Shown in pieces: positions 54,526 through 64,000 of a DNA stretch of 64,000 bases (within the stretch, counting starts at the first letter, position 1; each line of letters begins with the position of its first letter). Location: the NCBI RefSeq assembly GCF_000341285.1, contig NW_005178430.1, positions 1 through 64,000 on the forward strand, in the 5' to 3' direction. The DNA is from Galdieria sulphuraria. Taxonomy: Eukaryota > Rhodophyta > Bangiophyceae > Galdieriales > Galdieriaceae. Below the pieces are notes generated by a model, which saw only the letters and a program-made list of their open reading frames with translations, made no database searches and had not been told where the DNA came from. The translations under genes were made by a program, and so were the position numbers.

Positions 54526-55800
54526 ATGAACATTCTCAAGTGTAGCTTAGAGTTGCCCATTATTGGGAACTCAAGCTGTTGTTTCGGTTTTTATACTTTG
54601 GACTGTAACAACACTATTCATGGACTCCGCTTACGACAAGGTAGGAGCTTGTCGAGTTTATGCAAAAATATTTTGAGCAAGTCCCTGTCGAGAAAGGAAA
54701 ACAAACTTTTGTTGAGAATTTTACGGAAAAAATTTATAAGGATAACACAAGGTCCATTTCTTTATCCAAACTGTTGCATGGAAGAATCCTGTGAACAGGG
54801 GACTTACTCAACAGTCGTTACTTGTGAAAAGAAAGAAGTTTTTGATTCGTTAGAAGCATCGATGCGAGACAAAAGTTGTTCCAAGTCACCGCAGCGATCA
54901 ACTCTCCAAGATAGAAATCTCAGGAGAGAGAATAGTTGTGGACAACAAGTAGTGGTTTCTGACAAAAGTATATTTCAAGATTTCGATATCCTTGAATTAT
55001 TGAATAGAAGAAATTCTACATTTTCTTTGAAGGCTATATCTCTCTCAGAGAAACTGGTAGTAGTTCTAGCTGACTTAATATCCGACTACTTGGTATTGGA
55101 CATGTTGTGTAGAATAAGGAGCCTTGAACAAGCCGCGGAATTCACACTAGGTGCACTTGTTGCTTATTTTTTGGCAGATTTGTTCTCGGGTTTATACAAC
55201 TGGTTATCTGCGAATTATCTTTCAGACTCATTTCGATGGTCTCGAAATGCTTTGAGATATTATCAGTGGCATGTTGAACGACCTGAGGAAATTGTGCAAA
55301 TGAATTTTTTCGACAACGTATATTCACATTGCTTGATAATTGTTCCCTTTTTGTTACTAACCGCTTACTTGAGGAGTCGTTTGTCGCTCTTTGTCGAGTC
55401 TGTTTTGGTGTTTTTGCTGGCTTGTATTGCAATATGGCCGGAATTGCACAAATGGAGTCATATGGAAGATTCTAATAAGTCACCTCCAGTAATTGTAAGA
55501 ACTTTACAACAGCTAGGAGTAATTTTAAATGCAAAGGATCACAAAGGGCATCATAAGAATCAACTTTTTTATCACATGAAAGCTAACGGTCGATGGCTTT
55601 CTCGTGCCAAATTTTATATTGCTAGTGCATCGTATTCTACTGTGAGTGGTCACTGGAACTGGATACTCGATTCGATAGAATTCTACAGAAAGTTAGAACA
55701 TCTTATTTATCAGTTAACTGGAGTTGAACCTCGGATATGGTCTCAAGACCCAGAGTTACGCAAACGCTTTATCTCAAACACTCATGTAAAAAAAGAATAA
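54526..55800 (+). CDS. FAD4/PEDS1 (Kua/TMEM189)-like lipid desaturase
   Basis: Single exon, 424 residues, with an about 190-residue basic N-terminal extension that may hold a plastid transit peptide. The membrane domain has two hydrophobic segment pairs (FTLGALVAYFLADLFSGLYN; LIIVPFLLLTAYL; VLVFLLACIAIW). The His motifs of this di-iron family are partly altered. The usual G-x-x-H-W near ADLFSG reads GLYNW, and the usual H-H in the next block reads QWHVERP. Later motifs are kept: LHKWSHM, KDHKGHHK and SGHWNWILD. FAD4 makes trans-16:1 in plastid phosphatidylglycerol; PEDS1 makes plasmenyl lipids. Activity may be lost or changed because of the substitutions. Confidence 0.75.
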   Translation: MNILKCSLELPIIGNSSCCFGFYTLDCNNTIHGLRLRQGRSLSSLCKNILSKSLSRKENKLLLRILRKKFIRITQGPFLYPNCCMEESCEQGTYSTVVTCEKKEVFDSLEASMRDKSCSKSPQRSTLQDRNLRRENSCGQQVVVSDKSIFQDFDILELLNRRNSTFSLKAISLSEKLVVVLADLISDYLVLDMLCRIRSLEQAAEFTLGALVAYFLADLFSGLYNWLSANYLSDSFRWSRNALRYYQWHVERPEEIVQMNFFDNVYSHCLIIVPFLLLTAYLRSRLSLFVESVLVFLLACIAIWPELHKWSHMEDSNKSPPVIVRTLQQLGVILNAKDHKGHHKNQLFYHMKANGRWLSRAKFYIASASYSTVSGHWNWILDSIEFYRKLEHLIYQLTGVEPRIWSQDPELRKRFISNTHVKKE

Positions 55801-55825
55801 TACTTGCAATAGTGATATTCAGATA

Positions 55826-57398
55826 TTATAATTTTTGACGTTGCATTTCATTCTGCCAACCGCAAAGAGTCGATAGTCTCTTTATAGTTTCCTGACAGTC
55901 ACCTAAAAGCAAAAGATCGTTTGGACGCTCTCCAATGTCACCCGATGGTTCCATATTCATAAGGACTCTTGGGACTTGATCATTGGCCATCTCTGGTAAC
56001 CCAGCAACTGGCATAACCACCAACGAAGTGCCAATAATGAGTAATAAATCTGCAACTCTAAGATCATTCACAGATAAAGTAAAAAATCTCTCAGGAAGTC
56101 CTTCACCAAAAAAGACAATATCTGGTTTGACAACTCCTTTACATTTCTCACAGACAGGGATTCGATCATCCTTAATGGCTTCTTTCACCTTATCGATGGA
56201 TACCTCAGCATGACATTCGATGCAATGTGCACTGCTCATCGAGCCATGTGCTTGTACCAAGCGACATGGAGGAATTCCTGCAGTCAACTCCAAGCCATCC
56301 ACATTTTGCTACAAAGAGAAATGTTACACCAAAATTCAATCGTATCAACCAAAGCATGTTACACTTACTGTATAGATACGACGTAACATTCTTCTTTCAT
56401 TCAACATGACAAGAAATCGATGAGCCTGAATAATGTGAGTCCTTGCAGTAGTCAATCAATCTTTCATATAAACCTACCAAAGTAGGTTGCAGTGACATCG
56501 GCATTAATTCTTTGGCAACTTTATAAAAAGGTTGCGGGTCTCGTCTAAAGAATTGTATATCAAAAACTGCTGTAGGATGTGGAAGTGAATACTTGTCTAG
56601 ATTATCATAAAGACCAGTCTTTGGAGTCCTGAAATCAGGAATACCTGCAGCAGTTGATATACCTGCCCCTATTAGAACAACAATGTTCGAAAAAGAGCCT
56701 TGTTTGAGAGCGTCTGCCAGACTTTCAACGCTGTCCAACTTCAATGGTGTGGCTCCTTTGTTACTCTGTGATTCGATACCGGACTTGATAGGTACACTGA
56801 TCGAATCGGGAAGAGGAGTCGATTCAGTTTCAGAGAAATTACTACTGTTGTCTTCTTTTAGGTTCAAAGCTGCATCAAACTTGTCAACAAATGCTTCGTC
56901 GTCTCCAGACGTAAAACTTTGCAAACTTGAGGGACCTGCCTCGTTATTACTTGACCGAACAGGTAAAGATTCTCCAAACTTCACTCTATGAAATCGCTGT
57001 ATCAACGAACTTTCTAAAAATGCTACAAGAGACTATGAGACAAACAGAAATATAAACCTTTTGACAAACTCACACACATAACTATCACAAATGAAACACC
57101 ATAAACTGAGGTCTAATAAACTGAGGGCCACCGCATGTTGTCCATCCTCACTCTCAGTAAAATGCTGCTTCATGTGCCCGTTAATATAACGACTACAGAG
57201 CAGTCGGGCACAGGAAAGACAAACCCAGTTCTCCTCTCTTTCTTCACAGCGTTCGCAGTGACCTGAAAAATACCCAACCAATCTTTCTTCTGAGAATAAA
57301 GCGTCATCTAACTGTAATTGGTTGATATGTTCACAGTCGTATTTCGGTTCGACTGCAAATATCCCTCCATCCACTGGATATGCCTGACCAGGTAACAT
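55826..57398 (-). CDS. Sirtuin with N-terminal zf-UBP domain
   Basis: Exons are 57074-57398, 56478-57022, 56369-56425 and 55826-56308 (introns 51, 52 and 60 nt, 469 residues). Residues about 20-108 form a UBP-type zinc finger like that of HDAC6 and USP5: CEH, CERCEEREENWVCLSC, LCSRYINGHMKQH, and SLWCFICDSYV. A disordered, acidic linker follows. The SIR2 deacetylase domain spans about 200-455: LIGAGISTAAGIPDFR, TQNVDGLE, catalytic His in QAHGS, zinc Cys pairs CIEC and CEKC, PDIVFFGE, GTSLVV and PVAGL. It is closest to the SIRT2/Hst2 type. The zinc finger would bind free C-terminal GG of ubiquitin. This domain pairing is unusual. Confidence 0.88.
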
Positions 57399-57492
57399 TT
57401 TACAATGACACCGTATCCAACTTCTCTCTCAAGCTACAAAATTATGAATATCCAGATATTATAAATAAAGACAAAAACATTTGCGATAGAAA

Positions 57493-57565
57493 GGGTCTGT
57501 AGCTCAATTGGTAGAGTGCACGGTTTGCATCCGTGAGGCACCGGGATCGAAGCCCGGCAGATCCA
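57493..57565 (+). tRNA. trnA-UGC: tRNA-Ala (TGC)
   Basis: A 73-base cloverleaf fits exactly. Acceptor GGGTCTG pairs with CAGATCC and includes a G3-U70 pair, the alanine identity element, with A as discriminator. The D stem is GCTC/GAGT, anticodon stem CACGG/CCGTG with loop TTTGCAT (anticodon TGC), the variable loop is short, and the T stem CCGGG/CCCGG closes loop ATCGAAG. No intron, no encoded CCA. It lies between the sirtuin and Enhancer-of-polycomb genes. Confidence 0.97.
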
Positions 57566-57735
57566 CTCGCTATTTTGGAAAATTATCAATACTTTTCCAA
57601 AGAATACTTTTGTTCTGGTCAATATGGTTTGTTCTAGACTGCTGTTGTTCTATGGAAGCACAACATCTCGTAAATGAAATGGACTCGCTCCTGAATAATA
57701 GTTACAGAGTAAAGGTTTATTTCTAAGCGAAAAAT

Positions 57736-59684
57736 TTATGCATCAGTAACCCACTTGCACGAATCTGGAATAAGTTTGGGACTTTCGGTTGCTTCTTCTG
57801 TTCCTTCAGAATATGCAGGAATGATATAGTATCCACTCCATTCTCTTTCTTGAGAAGGATGCTTACCATTTTCTAAACAGTCGCCGTTCTTCTTTGAAGG
57901 CCATCTCAGCCACATACTATTATCCACAGAAAGAAGTCGTGGCGACGAATCAACAGATGTTAACTTTTCCATATTAACCGTCGCTTGATCTGGCAGCAAG
58001 AAAGAATTGCTTGATGACGTAAATAACTTTCCCTTTCCTTCCTCTAAAGGTGTCACTGTTCCATGGGAGCTATCCACAACTCTATCAAAAATGATACGTC
58101 CTCCTCTTCCAAGTCTACCACGAAAACGAGTGTCCCTTGGACTGGGACATGCGATCGGAGAACAAAATGGAACATCATCTGGTAACTGAACGATTTGAGG
58201 ATTCCATGGCGGATACCTGACAGTATTTCGCTGTGCTGCAGCTTCAAATACTCTAAAATCGTATGGATTAACACCTGATACAACAAAACCCCCAGAAAAG
58301 TATCGCATGTTCTTTACAAATCGTTGACCAGCTTCATCAAAACCATATTCATCAAAACGACTTGTATTTCTATCTTCCTCTTCTTTCTCTTCATCCTTCT
58401 TACTCGTATCTTCTGGTCTTCTTCTCTTTCTATTCTTCTTCGAACGGTCAGACATAAACCTTCCAGCTAAAACTGCCTTTCGAACATCAGAAGGAAGTGC
58501 CAATCCAGATAGAGGAATGTAAATATTCGTTCCATTCCAACTCCCATTCAAACTCGCCGTTCGTTTATCATAAATACATAGCACATTATTATCATTCATA
58601 CAACTTTGCTTTATCACAGCAGCCATCTTTACACTCGACCGTGCTAATGCAAGCCGAGAATAAACAATGCTACATGATAAATGTTCTCGTTTCAATCGTT
58701 CCCTCTTTACAACCTGCTCTACAATCATTCTCAACTTTTCAAAGTCTCGTCTCATTCGAACAGCCTTGCGATAATTTTCATAGGTATTCTCCGTTCCCTT
58801 TTGAGCACCCGATTCATGTTCTCTTGGACGGAAAGCAAGAGATGGATTGGGATCATCTGCAGCGGGTGGCTTTCTCAAAATTCTCAAAAGAGGCTGCTCC
58901 TTCTCTTGTCTCCTTTGGAACCAATGCTGATAAATTTCTTCCTTGATAGATTCGGGAATCTCTCGTAGGCTTCTTAAACCTTCTCTCATCTTAGAAGACG
59001 TAATCAAATCATCCTATATCATAATCAGAGAAAGATCACATCTTGAATAACTAAACTACCTCTGAGCCTTGAATCCTTTCCAGCATATCCATTACATATT
59101 CAAAGTCGGACAATGAAAGTTGATACTCGCTGTCGTTGTTCAACCGAGTAATAAACTCTTCATCTAATTCATCTGCTTCATAAAGTACCAAGAATGACGA
59201 AATATCTTTTTTCACTATACAATAAACTGTTAGGAATACAAGTCGCAAGTCTAGTTCGTGATGAAATACCTTCTTGAACATATTCCTTGGGTAGATGGTA
59301 TGGTTTCTGCGATTCATAGATAGGATCCTTCCTTTCCTGCACAACAGGAATCGGAATTTCAATTTCATGTTTTCTTCTATCATCTTTAAGAAGAGATGCC
59401 AACAAAGCTTCTTTCAAATGCCGTTCCTATATCAGTCCAATCGTTAGTACATTCAATCACTCGATGACGCACCCTCATAAAAAACCGGCGGGTCAAACCT
59501 AAATTGAAAACCGACGTTACAGACTGCTTACCTCTTGTTCTGAAGGGTCTACGCCAGTCTCTACGGCAGGTAAACCTCTTGTGGAGAAAAGTTCTTCCTG
59601 AACCGGAAAATCTTTGTTTGATCGTATTATCTGCAAAGGCCGGTTCAAATCTATGGGACGGGGTCGGAAGCTGGGCCTGCTCAT
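57736..59684 (-). CDS. EPL1: Enhancer of polycomb-like protein (EPC/Epl1)
   Basis: Epl1 is the scaffold of the NuA4 histone acetyltransferase catalytic core, in the nucleus. Exons are 59532-59684, 59270-59426, 59060-59214 and 57736-59013 (introns 105, 55 and 46 nt, 580 residues). The first intron has a TGTACTAACG branch site. The EPcA region begins SFRPRPIDLNRPLQI, continues through PVVQERKDPIYESQKPYHLP and LYEADELDEEFITRLN and FEYVMDMLERIQG. It ends in the conserved FRPREHESGAQKGTENTYENY, then VRMRRDFEKLRMIVEQVVKR, which docks Esa1 and Yng2 in yeast. The C-terminal half is divergent, with an acidic and basic KKDEEKEEE segment. Confidence 0.85.
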
Positions 59685-59787
59685 AGCTGGTGAAGTCGGT
59701 AAAAGACCCCTCCAGAAGAGCTAGGAATATTCTTTGACCCCTTATTATTCCTCTGAGACAAGTTATTTTTAGTTTTGACGAAAAAAC

Positions 59788-60046
59788 CTAAACACTTTTG
59801 CAGTCACTATGTTGTGACAGGGGTGGGAGACGCAACTTCCGCGCCAATACTGTGGTGGGGTTTTCCCAATCTCGAGGATTCGGTGAGAATTTGTCCACAT
59901 TTGGATGGAGTGTATGTGTGTAGGCGGTTGTGAAAGCAATCAAGGTTGCCAAGTCGACAGAATTGTTCTCCTGCAAGAAGAAAAATCGTAGGACAAAGCA
60001 GCAACGATGGAGTTGAGCGCAAGTCACAGTGTGTTACCTGACCCAT
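59788..60046 (-). CDS. Possible 63-residue protein, unrecognised
   Basis: Exons 60038-60046 (encoding MGQ) and 59788-59970 would give a 63-residue protein. The second exon reads without a break (ENNSVDLATLIAFTTAYTHT; FSPNPRDWENPTTVLARK), and the 67-nt intron has a GTAACA donor and TTGCAG acceptor. The frame is open far upstream, to 60250, but no ATG occurs there. The start at 60046 lies in a Lys-rich context. The family is not recognised. The second exon has a bias that looks coding, but the start is uncertain. Confidence 0.4.
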
Positions 60047-60597
60047 TTTTTCTTCTCTTGAACCTCGATATTCCCTTTTGTTGGATGGTTCAGCGTTGTG
60101 TGTATTCTTGAGTAGAGCAACCCGAGGAATTGTAGTTACAGAGCAATCTAATGAATTGATTTGTATGTTTTTATGAGAAACGTCGTTGTTACTTCTTTGA
60201 TAGAAGTACAAGCTGTGGGCGTGAACCTCTCTAGGACACACTTTATCCACGAAGAAACTTTGTTTTTACGTAACAAAGATAGAACGCGTGTGTCTGTCAC
60301 TTAGTTTGTGTGTATATTCTGGGAAATATTCGATTGTGTTCAGTGTCAGTTGTTTTGGACAATATTGTATATTTTACCCAGTTTCAGAAAGTATTTATTA
60401 TTGAAATACAATTGTGGATGCCAAAATATTTAGTTTCTCTATTTCTGTATCTCACCCTCAACTGTTGTACTCTGTCTTTTTGAAAAGAAATACGACCTGC
60501 CGTAAAATCCTTCTTAAACGAGGCACAAAAGAAAACAAATTGTTGCATTATTATTCCTTTGACATTTGGAAGTTTGCATCCAAAAGTCTTCGCAAGT
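60047..60597. other. Divergent intergenic region
   Basis: 550 bases. No gene is supported. A T-rich tract precedes the plus-strand small gene. Confidence 0.4.
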
Positions 60598-60869
60598 ATG
60601 GGACTCTTTAGTAGACTGTTTCTTAGACCCAGTCGTGTGCCTCAACGGATCGTAGAGTTTCAAAAGCGGAAGCAGGAAGGTTATTTCACTTATAATGCTG
60701 GGAAGTAAGGGTTTGATAGAGGGAGTCTCTTCGTGAGTTAACAGGTTGTGGTTTTAGGTATGACAAATATATTAACACCCCTATTTACTTGTTTGTGTCC
60801 GCCACTGGTCTCTATGCCTTTGTGGACGGTTGTCTTTGGGCCGCAGGAAAGAAAGAAAGTCAAGCATAG
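60598..60869 (+). CDS. Small membrane protein, possibly a COX7a-like respiratory subunit
   Basis: Exons are 60598-60704 and 60758-60869 (53-nt intron with an AGTTAAC branch site, 72 residues). The N-terminus is basic and amphipathic (MGLFSRLFLRPSRVPQR), fitting mitochondrial import. A YNAGKYDKYINTPIYLF stretch leads into one membrane helix (LFVSATGLYAFVDGCLWAA) and a short basic tail. The size and layout resemble cytochrome c oxidase subunit 7a or another small inner-membrane subunit, but the match is weak and made from memory. Confidence 0.55.
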
Positions 60870-61065
60870 AGTGACGCGTTTCCACGGATGCTCTCAACAA
60901 GGGAGCGATGACGTGGTGTGGGTATATTCCCTCAAATATTCATAGTTTTCTCGTAATGAAAAGTTTTTTTTCAGTGAAACTCTCAATTTTCAAGCATTTT
61001 GAACAACAACTTTTAGTTTAACAAAGGAAGACAAAGCCACGTAGAAACCTACAAATCTTCTCTCT

Positions 61066-63159
61066 TCACTCTTTCCACTTGGGTCCATACTTTTCAAGCT
61101 CCTTCTCTGGTCCAGAAGCAAATCCTTTCTTTACGAAATTTTCATGAAACATATTAGCGAGTTTCTGAGCAGTTTTCTCATATTCTTCAGGGCTCTTCCA
61201 GGAAGATCGCGGATCCAATACGGAAGGATCCTCCAACCTGCCCACAGAGAAATATAGATACAATGAAACTTGGCAAAAAAAACAATTATTACCTCTTAAC
61301 AGTTTTAGGAGTTCGCAACTGAAAAATGGGATCCGGATCGTTATACTCTACATTCGCCAGTTCATTGCTGATAATTGCAGATATTATTTGTCTGGTCAGC
61401 CTCAACTTCATACGTTGGCCAACTCCATAAGGACCTCCAGTCCATCCAGTGTTTACAAGGTAAACATGTGAATTATGTCTCAATATCTATGCCAATAATA
61501 TATTCAAAATATTCCTGTAAACCACACATATACAAAAATTACCTTTTCGCGAAGCAAATCTGCATAGACACGAGGCGAATGAACCATAAAAGGAGCACCA
61601 AAGCAATGAGAAAAAGTTGCTTGGGGCTCTTTAACTCCTCTTTCTGTACCGGCTACTTTTGCTGAATAACCTGCAAACAATCAAAAACTCTATTCATAGA
61701 ATATAATATATCGATCGCATACCTTGTACGAAGTGATACATTGCTTGTTCAGGAGTCAACTTTGCAACAGGAGGCAACACTCCAAAGGCATCACATGCTA
61801 GAAAAATAACGGCATGTGGATGAGTTCCTCTTCTCGAAGGTTCCCAATTTCTAATATGCTGCAGTATTCAAATAAGGCATACATTTGAGTCTTCCCTTAT
61901 ACAAACTTACTTCAATAGGATAGGAGACACGAGTGTTCTCCGTTTTAGATCCATCACTATAGTCCACCTTTTTTCTTTGATCTAGAATCACATTTTCCAG
62001 TATAGCATTCTCTTTGATAGCATTGTAGATATCTGGCTCCGATGAAGGATCAAGATTAATAACCTTTGCATAACAACTAGACAAACTTTAGCAAACGTTC
62101 TTGTCATGTTCTCCAACAGCTTTTCATACCCTCCTTCGAAATTGAAAACACCATCGTCATCCCATCTAACAAAGCCTATCAGCAAATAAAGATGAATGAT
62201 GTGAAATACTAAAATTACCCATGTTCATCATCTCCAATAAGGTTTCTTTCTGGGTCAGCAGAAAGAGTAGTCTTTCCAGTTCCTGATAGTCCAAAATATA
62301 AAACAGATTCTTCTACTGGTCCTCTGCCACGTGTAGCAGAACAGTGCATTGGTAGGATTCTCTCTTCCGGAAGCCAGAAATTCATCAATGTAAAGCAACC
62401 TTTTTTAACCTCTCCACTATATTCCGTTCCTATCATAATATATATATGTATATATTCAACGAAATGAAAGCTCGTTTCATAACAAATTACCCGCAATAAG
62501 GCCCATCTTTCTCTCCAAATCGATCATTACGAAAACATCTGAGTTCAAACTCTGTTCTCGCCACTTGGGATTATGAATAGAAGGAGAATGAATCCAAGTA
62601 AACTCAGGTTGAAAGGATTCCAGTGTGGGATAAGTTTCACCAAACTTATCAGGTGTCAGCAACATATTGAGACAGAAGTGATGAATCCAAGCCCTCTCTG
62701 ATATCACTCTAACCTTCTTTCTGCTTCGTTTGCTTGAACCAATATAGCCATCAAAGACATATACGTTTTTCTTTCCGAAATACTTTGGAAAGAGTGCAAA
62801 GGCTTCATCAAATATAGCAGGAGATACTGGTTGGTTGAAGCCACCCCAGTCAATTTTAGAACGTGAAGGCTCTCTCTCAACGAAATATTTGTCTCTGGGT
62901 GAACGTCCGGTATAGATACCTGTATCAACCCTAAGGTGAGTTTAGTAGAAAACATACAAAGTAACTTGAAAACACGTACACAACTGCTCCGTTATCAGCT
63001 AATGCAACTTCTCCATTATCAATTTCATGCTTTCTCACTTGTTCAAAGGACAAGTTACGGAAAACTTCTGCCACCCCCTGCGGCCTTGAAGTTAGTTATT
63101 ATATGCAAAATACCAAAACAAAGCCATACCAATTCTGCTAAAATATTCACTGTTGACAT
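61066..63159 (-). CDS. PCK: Phosphoenolpyruvate carboxykinase, ATP-dependent
   Basis: PCK converts oxaloacetate and ATP to phosphoenolpyruvate for gluconeogenesis. Ten exons: 63130-63159, 62980-63077, 62491-62930, 62219-62429, 62130-62165, 61911-62076, 61723-61858, 61543-61670, 61293-61486 and 61066-61237 (536 residues). Conserved sites are TGRSPRDKY, the kinase-1a loop [14 protein letters not shown], the kinase-2/metal site [60 protein letters not shown] and [14 protein letters not shown]. The ATP-specific form is shown by the KTTLSAD loop and overall length. No clear targeting signal, so probably cytosolic. The exon of only 36 nt (62130-62165) is notable. Confidence 0.95.
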
Positions 63160-64000
63160 AGTTTGGTGGCTCAACTTGTTTCCACTATTAAAAGAACGAG
63201 ACAGTCGACGTTCAAACACACAAGTGCCCAATTCTAAATGAGATGTAAATGTCTAATTGTCATATTGAGGGATTCCACGAGAAATTCTGCGATGGTGTAG
63301 AAAAAAGCAAACCCGGCGCGGAAGAAGGGAAGGATTTTCGTAGAGTAGTAATAATGAGATATCTGCCTCTTATCCTGGTTTAAGAAACTCCTAGTTTCTC
63401 TAACCTTTTATTACATGTTATTCTAGATATAAAACTTGACCTATTTTGAGATAGTTCAAAGGAATCTTTCTTTGGTACTCAATACTATTTTGTCATATTC
63501 TTTTCAAGTGGAACAATTGACAAGTTTTTTAGCGACACAAGCCTATCTATCTATCTATCAATAGAAGAGTCTTTAGAAAGCAAGGAAATGAAGCGCTGTT
63601 CTTCTTCGACAATTCCTTCCTAACTTCATCCTCTTCTATAACCAATTTCAACCTAAAGAATTTGAAAATGCAATAGTTGGCAAAACATTCAGGAAAAGTT
63701 TTCCCTATGAGTTGGTTATTGAAAAACTAGAGACCCAAATGAGTTATTTCCATGTAAAAATAAAAATGGACTCTTTACCCCATTTGGAAAACGTATCAGC
63801 TTTCATCTCCAGTTTAGAAGGGTCTTCAGTCTTGTAGATATATCGGTAACTGCGTTTCAGTTACCACTAGAATGGGTTTCTGATTGTTGTTGATGCTTTA
63901 AGACGCGATGCATATTCAATCTCTCTGAAAATTCCCCATCTCCCCTCTCTGGAATGATGATAGAAGCCGCCTTTGTTCCTCTTTCTTGTTCACTTTTCTC
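63160..64000. other. Region upstream of PCK to the right edge; no gene seen
   Basis: 840 bases. No supportable frame is present. A short CTAT microsatellite of about four units lies at 63543-63558. The segment probably carries the PCK promoter near 63200 and whatever gene begins beyond the window. Confidence 0.45.

Noticed and set aside
60038-60250. Extended first exon reading upstream from MGQ to a GTG at 60250
   Set aside because: There is an in-frame stop not far upstream of 60250 and no ATG in the extension, so coding before 60046 is not supported.
1-64000. CRISPR arrays, bacterial operons, intact LTR or other virus-like elements
   Set aside because: No direct repeat-spacer pattern, no ribosome-binding sites or polycistronic layout, and no reverse transcriptase, integrase or capsid motif was seen on either strand.

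Overview
The window looks like nuclear DNA of a unicellular red alga of the Cyanidiophyceae, most likely Galdieria. Genes are tightly packed on both strands. They are broken by very short introns of about 40-60 nt with GT-AG ends and TACTAAC-like branch sites. Genes for plastid proteins (enoyl-ACP reductase, a light-harvesting-family protein) sit beside ordinary eukaryotic genes for splicing, replication, ESCRT, SNARE and ER functions. The genus assignment is an inference from gene architecture; no rRNA or other marker is present.

Region 1 (about 1-16.8 kb) is gene-poor. It holds one open gene cut by the left edge, which encodes the C-terminal part of an RHS/Crinkler-like NTPase with a nuclease-like block and a SAM-like domain, and two decayed relatives of it near 3.5-6.2 kb and 12.8-14.8 kb. 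It also holds a PrsW-like membrane protease with a truncated second copy, an 81-bp tandem repeat, a small secreted Cys-rich protein, and long stretches with nothing I can support. Two single N bases (3387, 8824) fall here. This is accessory, possibly subtelomeric, sequence.

Region 2 (about 16.8-34.4 kb) is dense housekeeping sequence: mitochondrial EF-Tu, an RNase P protein, plastid FabI, BCCIP/Bcp1, LpxB, a light-harvesting-family protein, POLD3, a SHAQKYF MYB factor, Elongin B, SEC22, an RFC subunit, an ACT-PH-kinase, phosphomannomutase and an unrecognised protein.

Region 3 (about 34.4-64 kb) continues: ER HSP90 (GRP94), a 2OG-Fe(II) oxygenase, a DnaJ-type zinc-finger protein, a second and different LpxB, a tyrosine-aminotransferase-like enzyme, poly(A)-binding protein, a chalcone-isomerase-like protein, VPS2, SF3B4, FRA10AC1, a KEN-box protein, a membrane protein, a FAD4/PEDS1-like desaturase, a zf-UBP-sirtuin fusion, tRNA-Ala(TGC), Enhancer of polycomb, two small proteins and ATP-type PEP carboxykinase.

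Compaction is the main architectural theme. Three convergent pairs overlap by 4-8 nt in their coding ends, and four divergent pairs have start codons 3 to about 62 nt apart. Exon structures given here were built by hand from splice signals, frame continuity and family conservation; each total is a multiple of three, but none is confirmed by transcripts.
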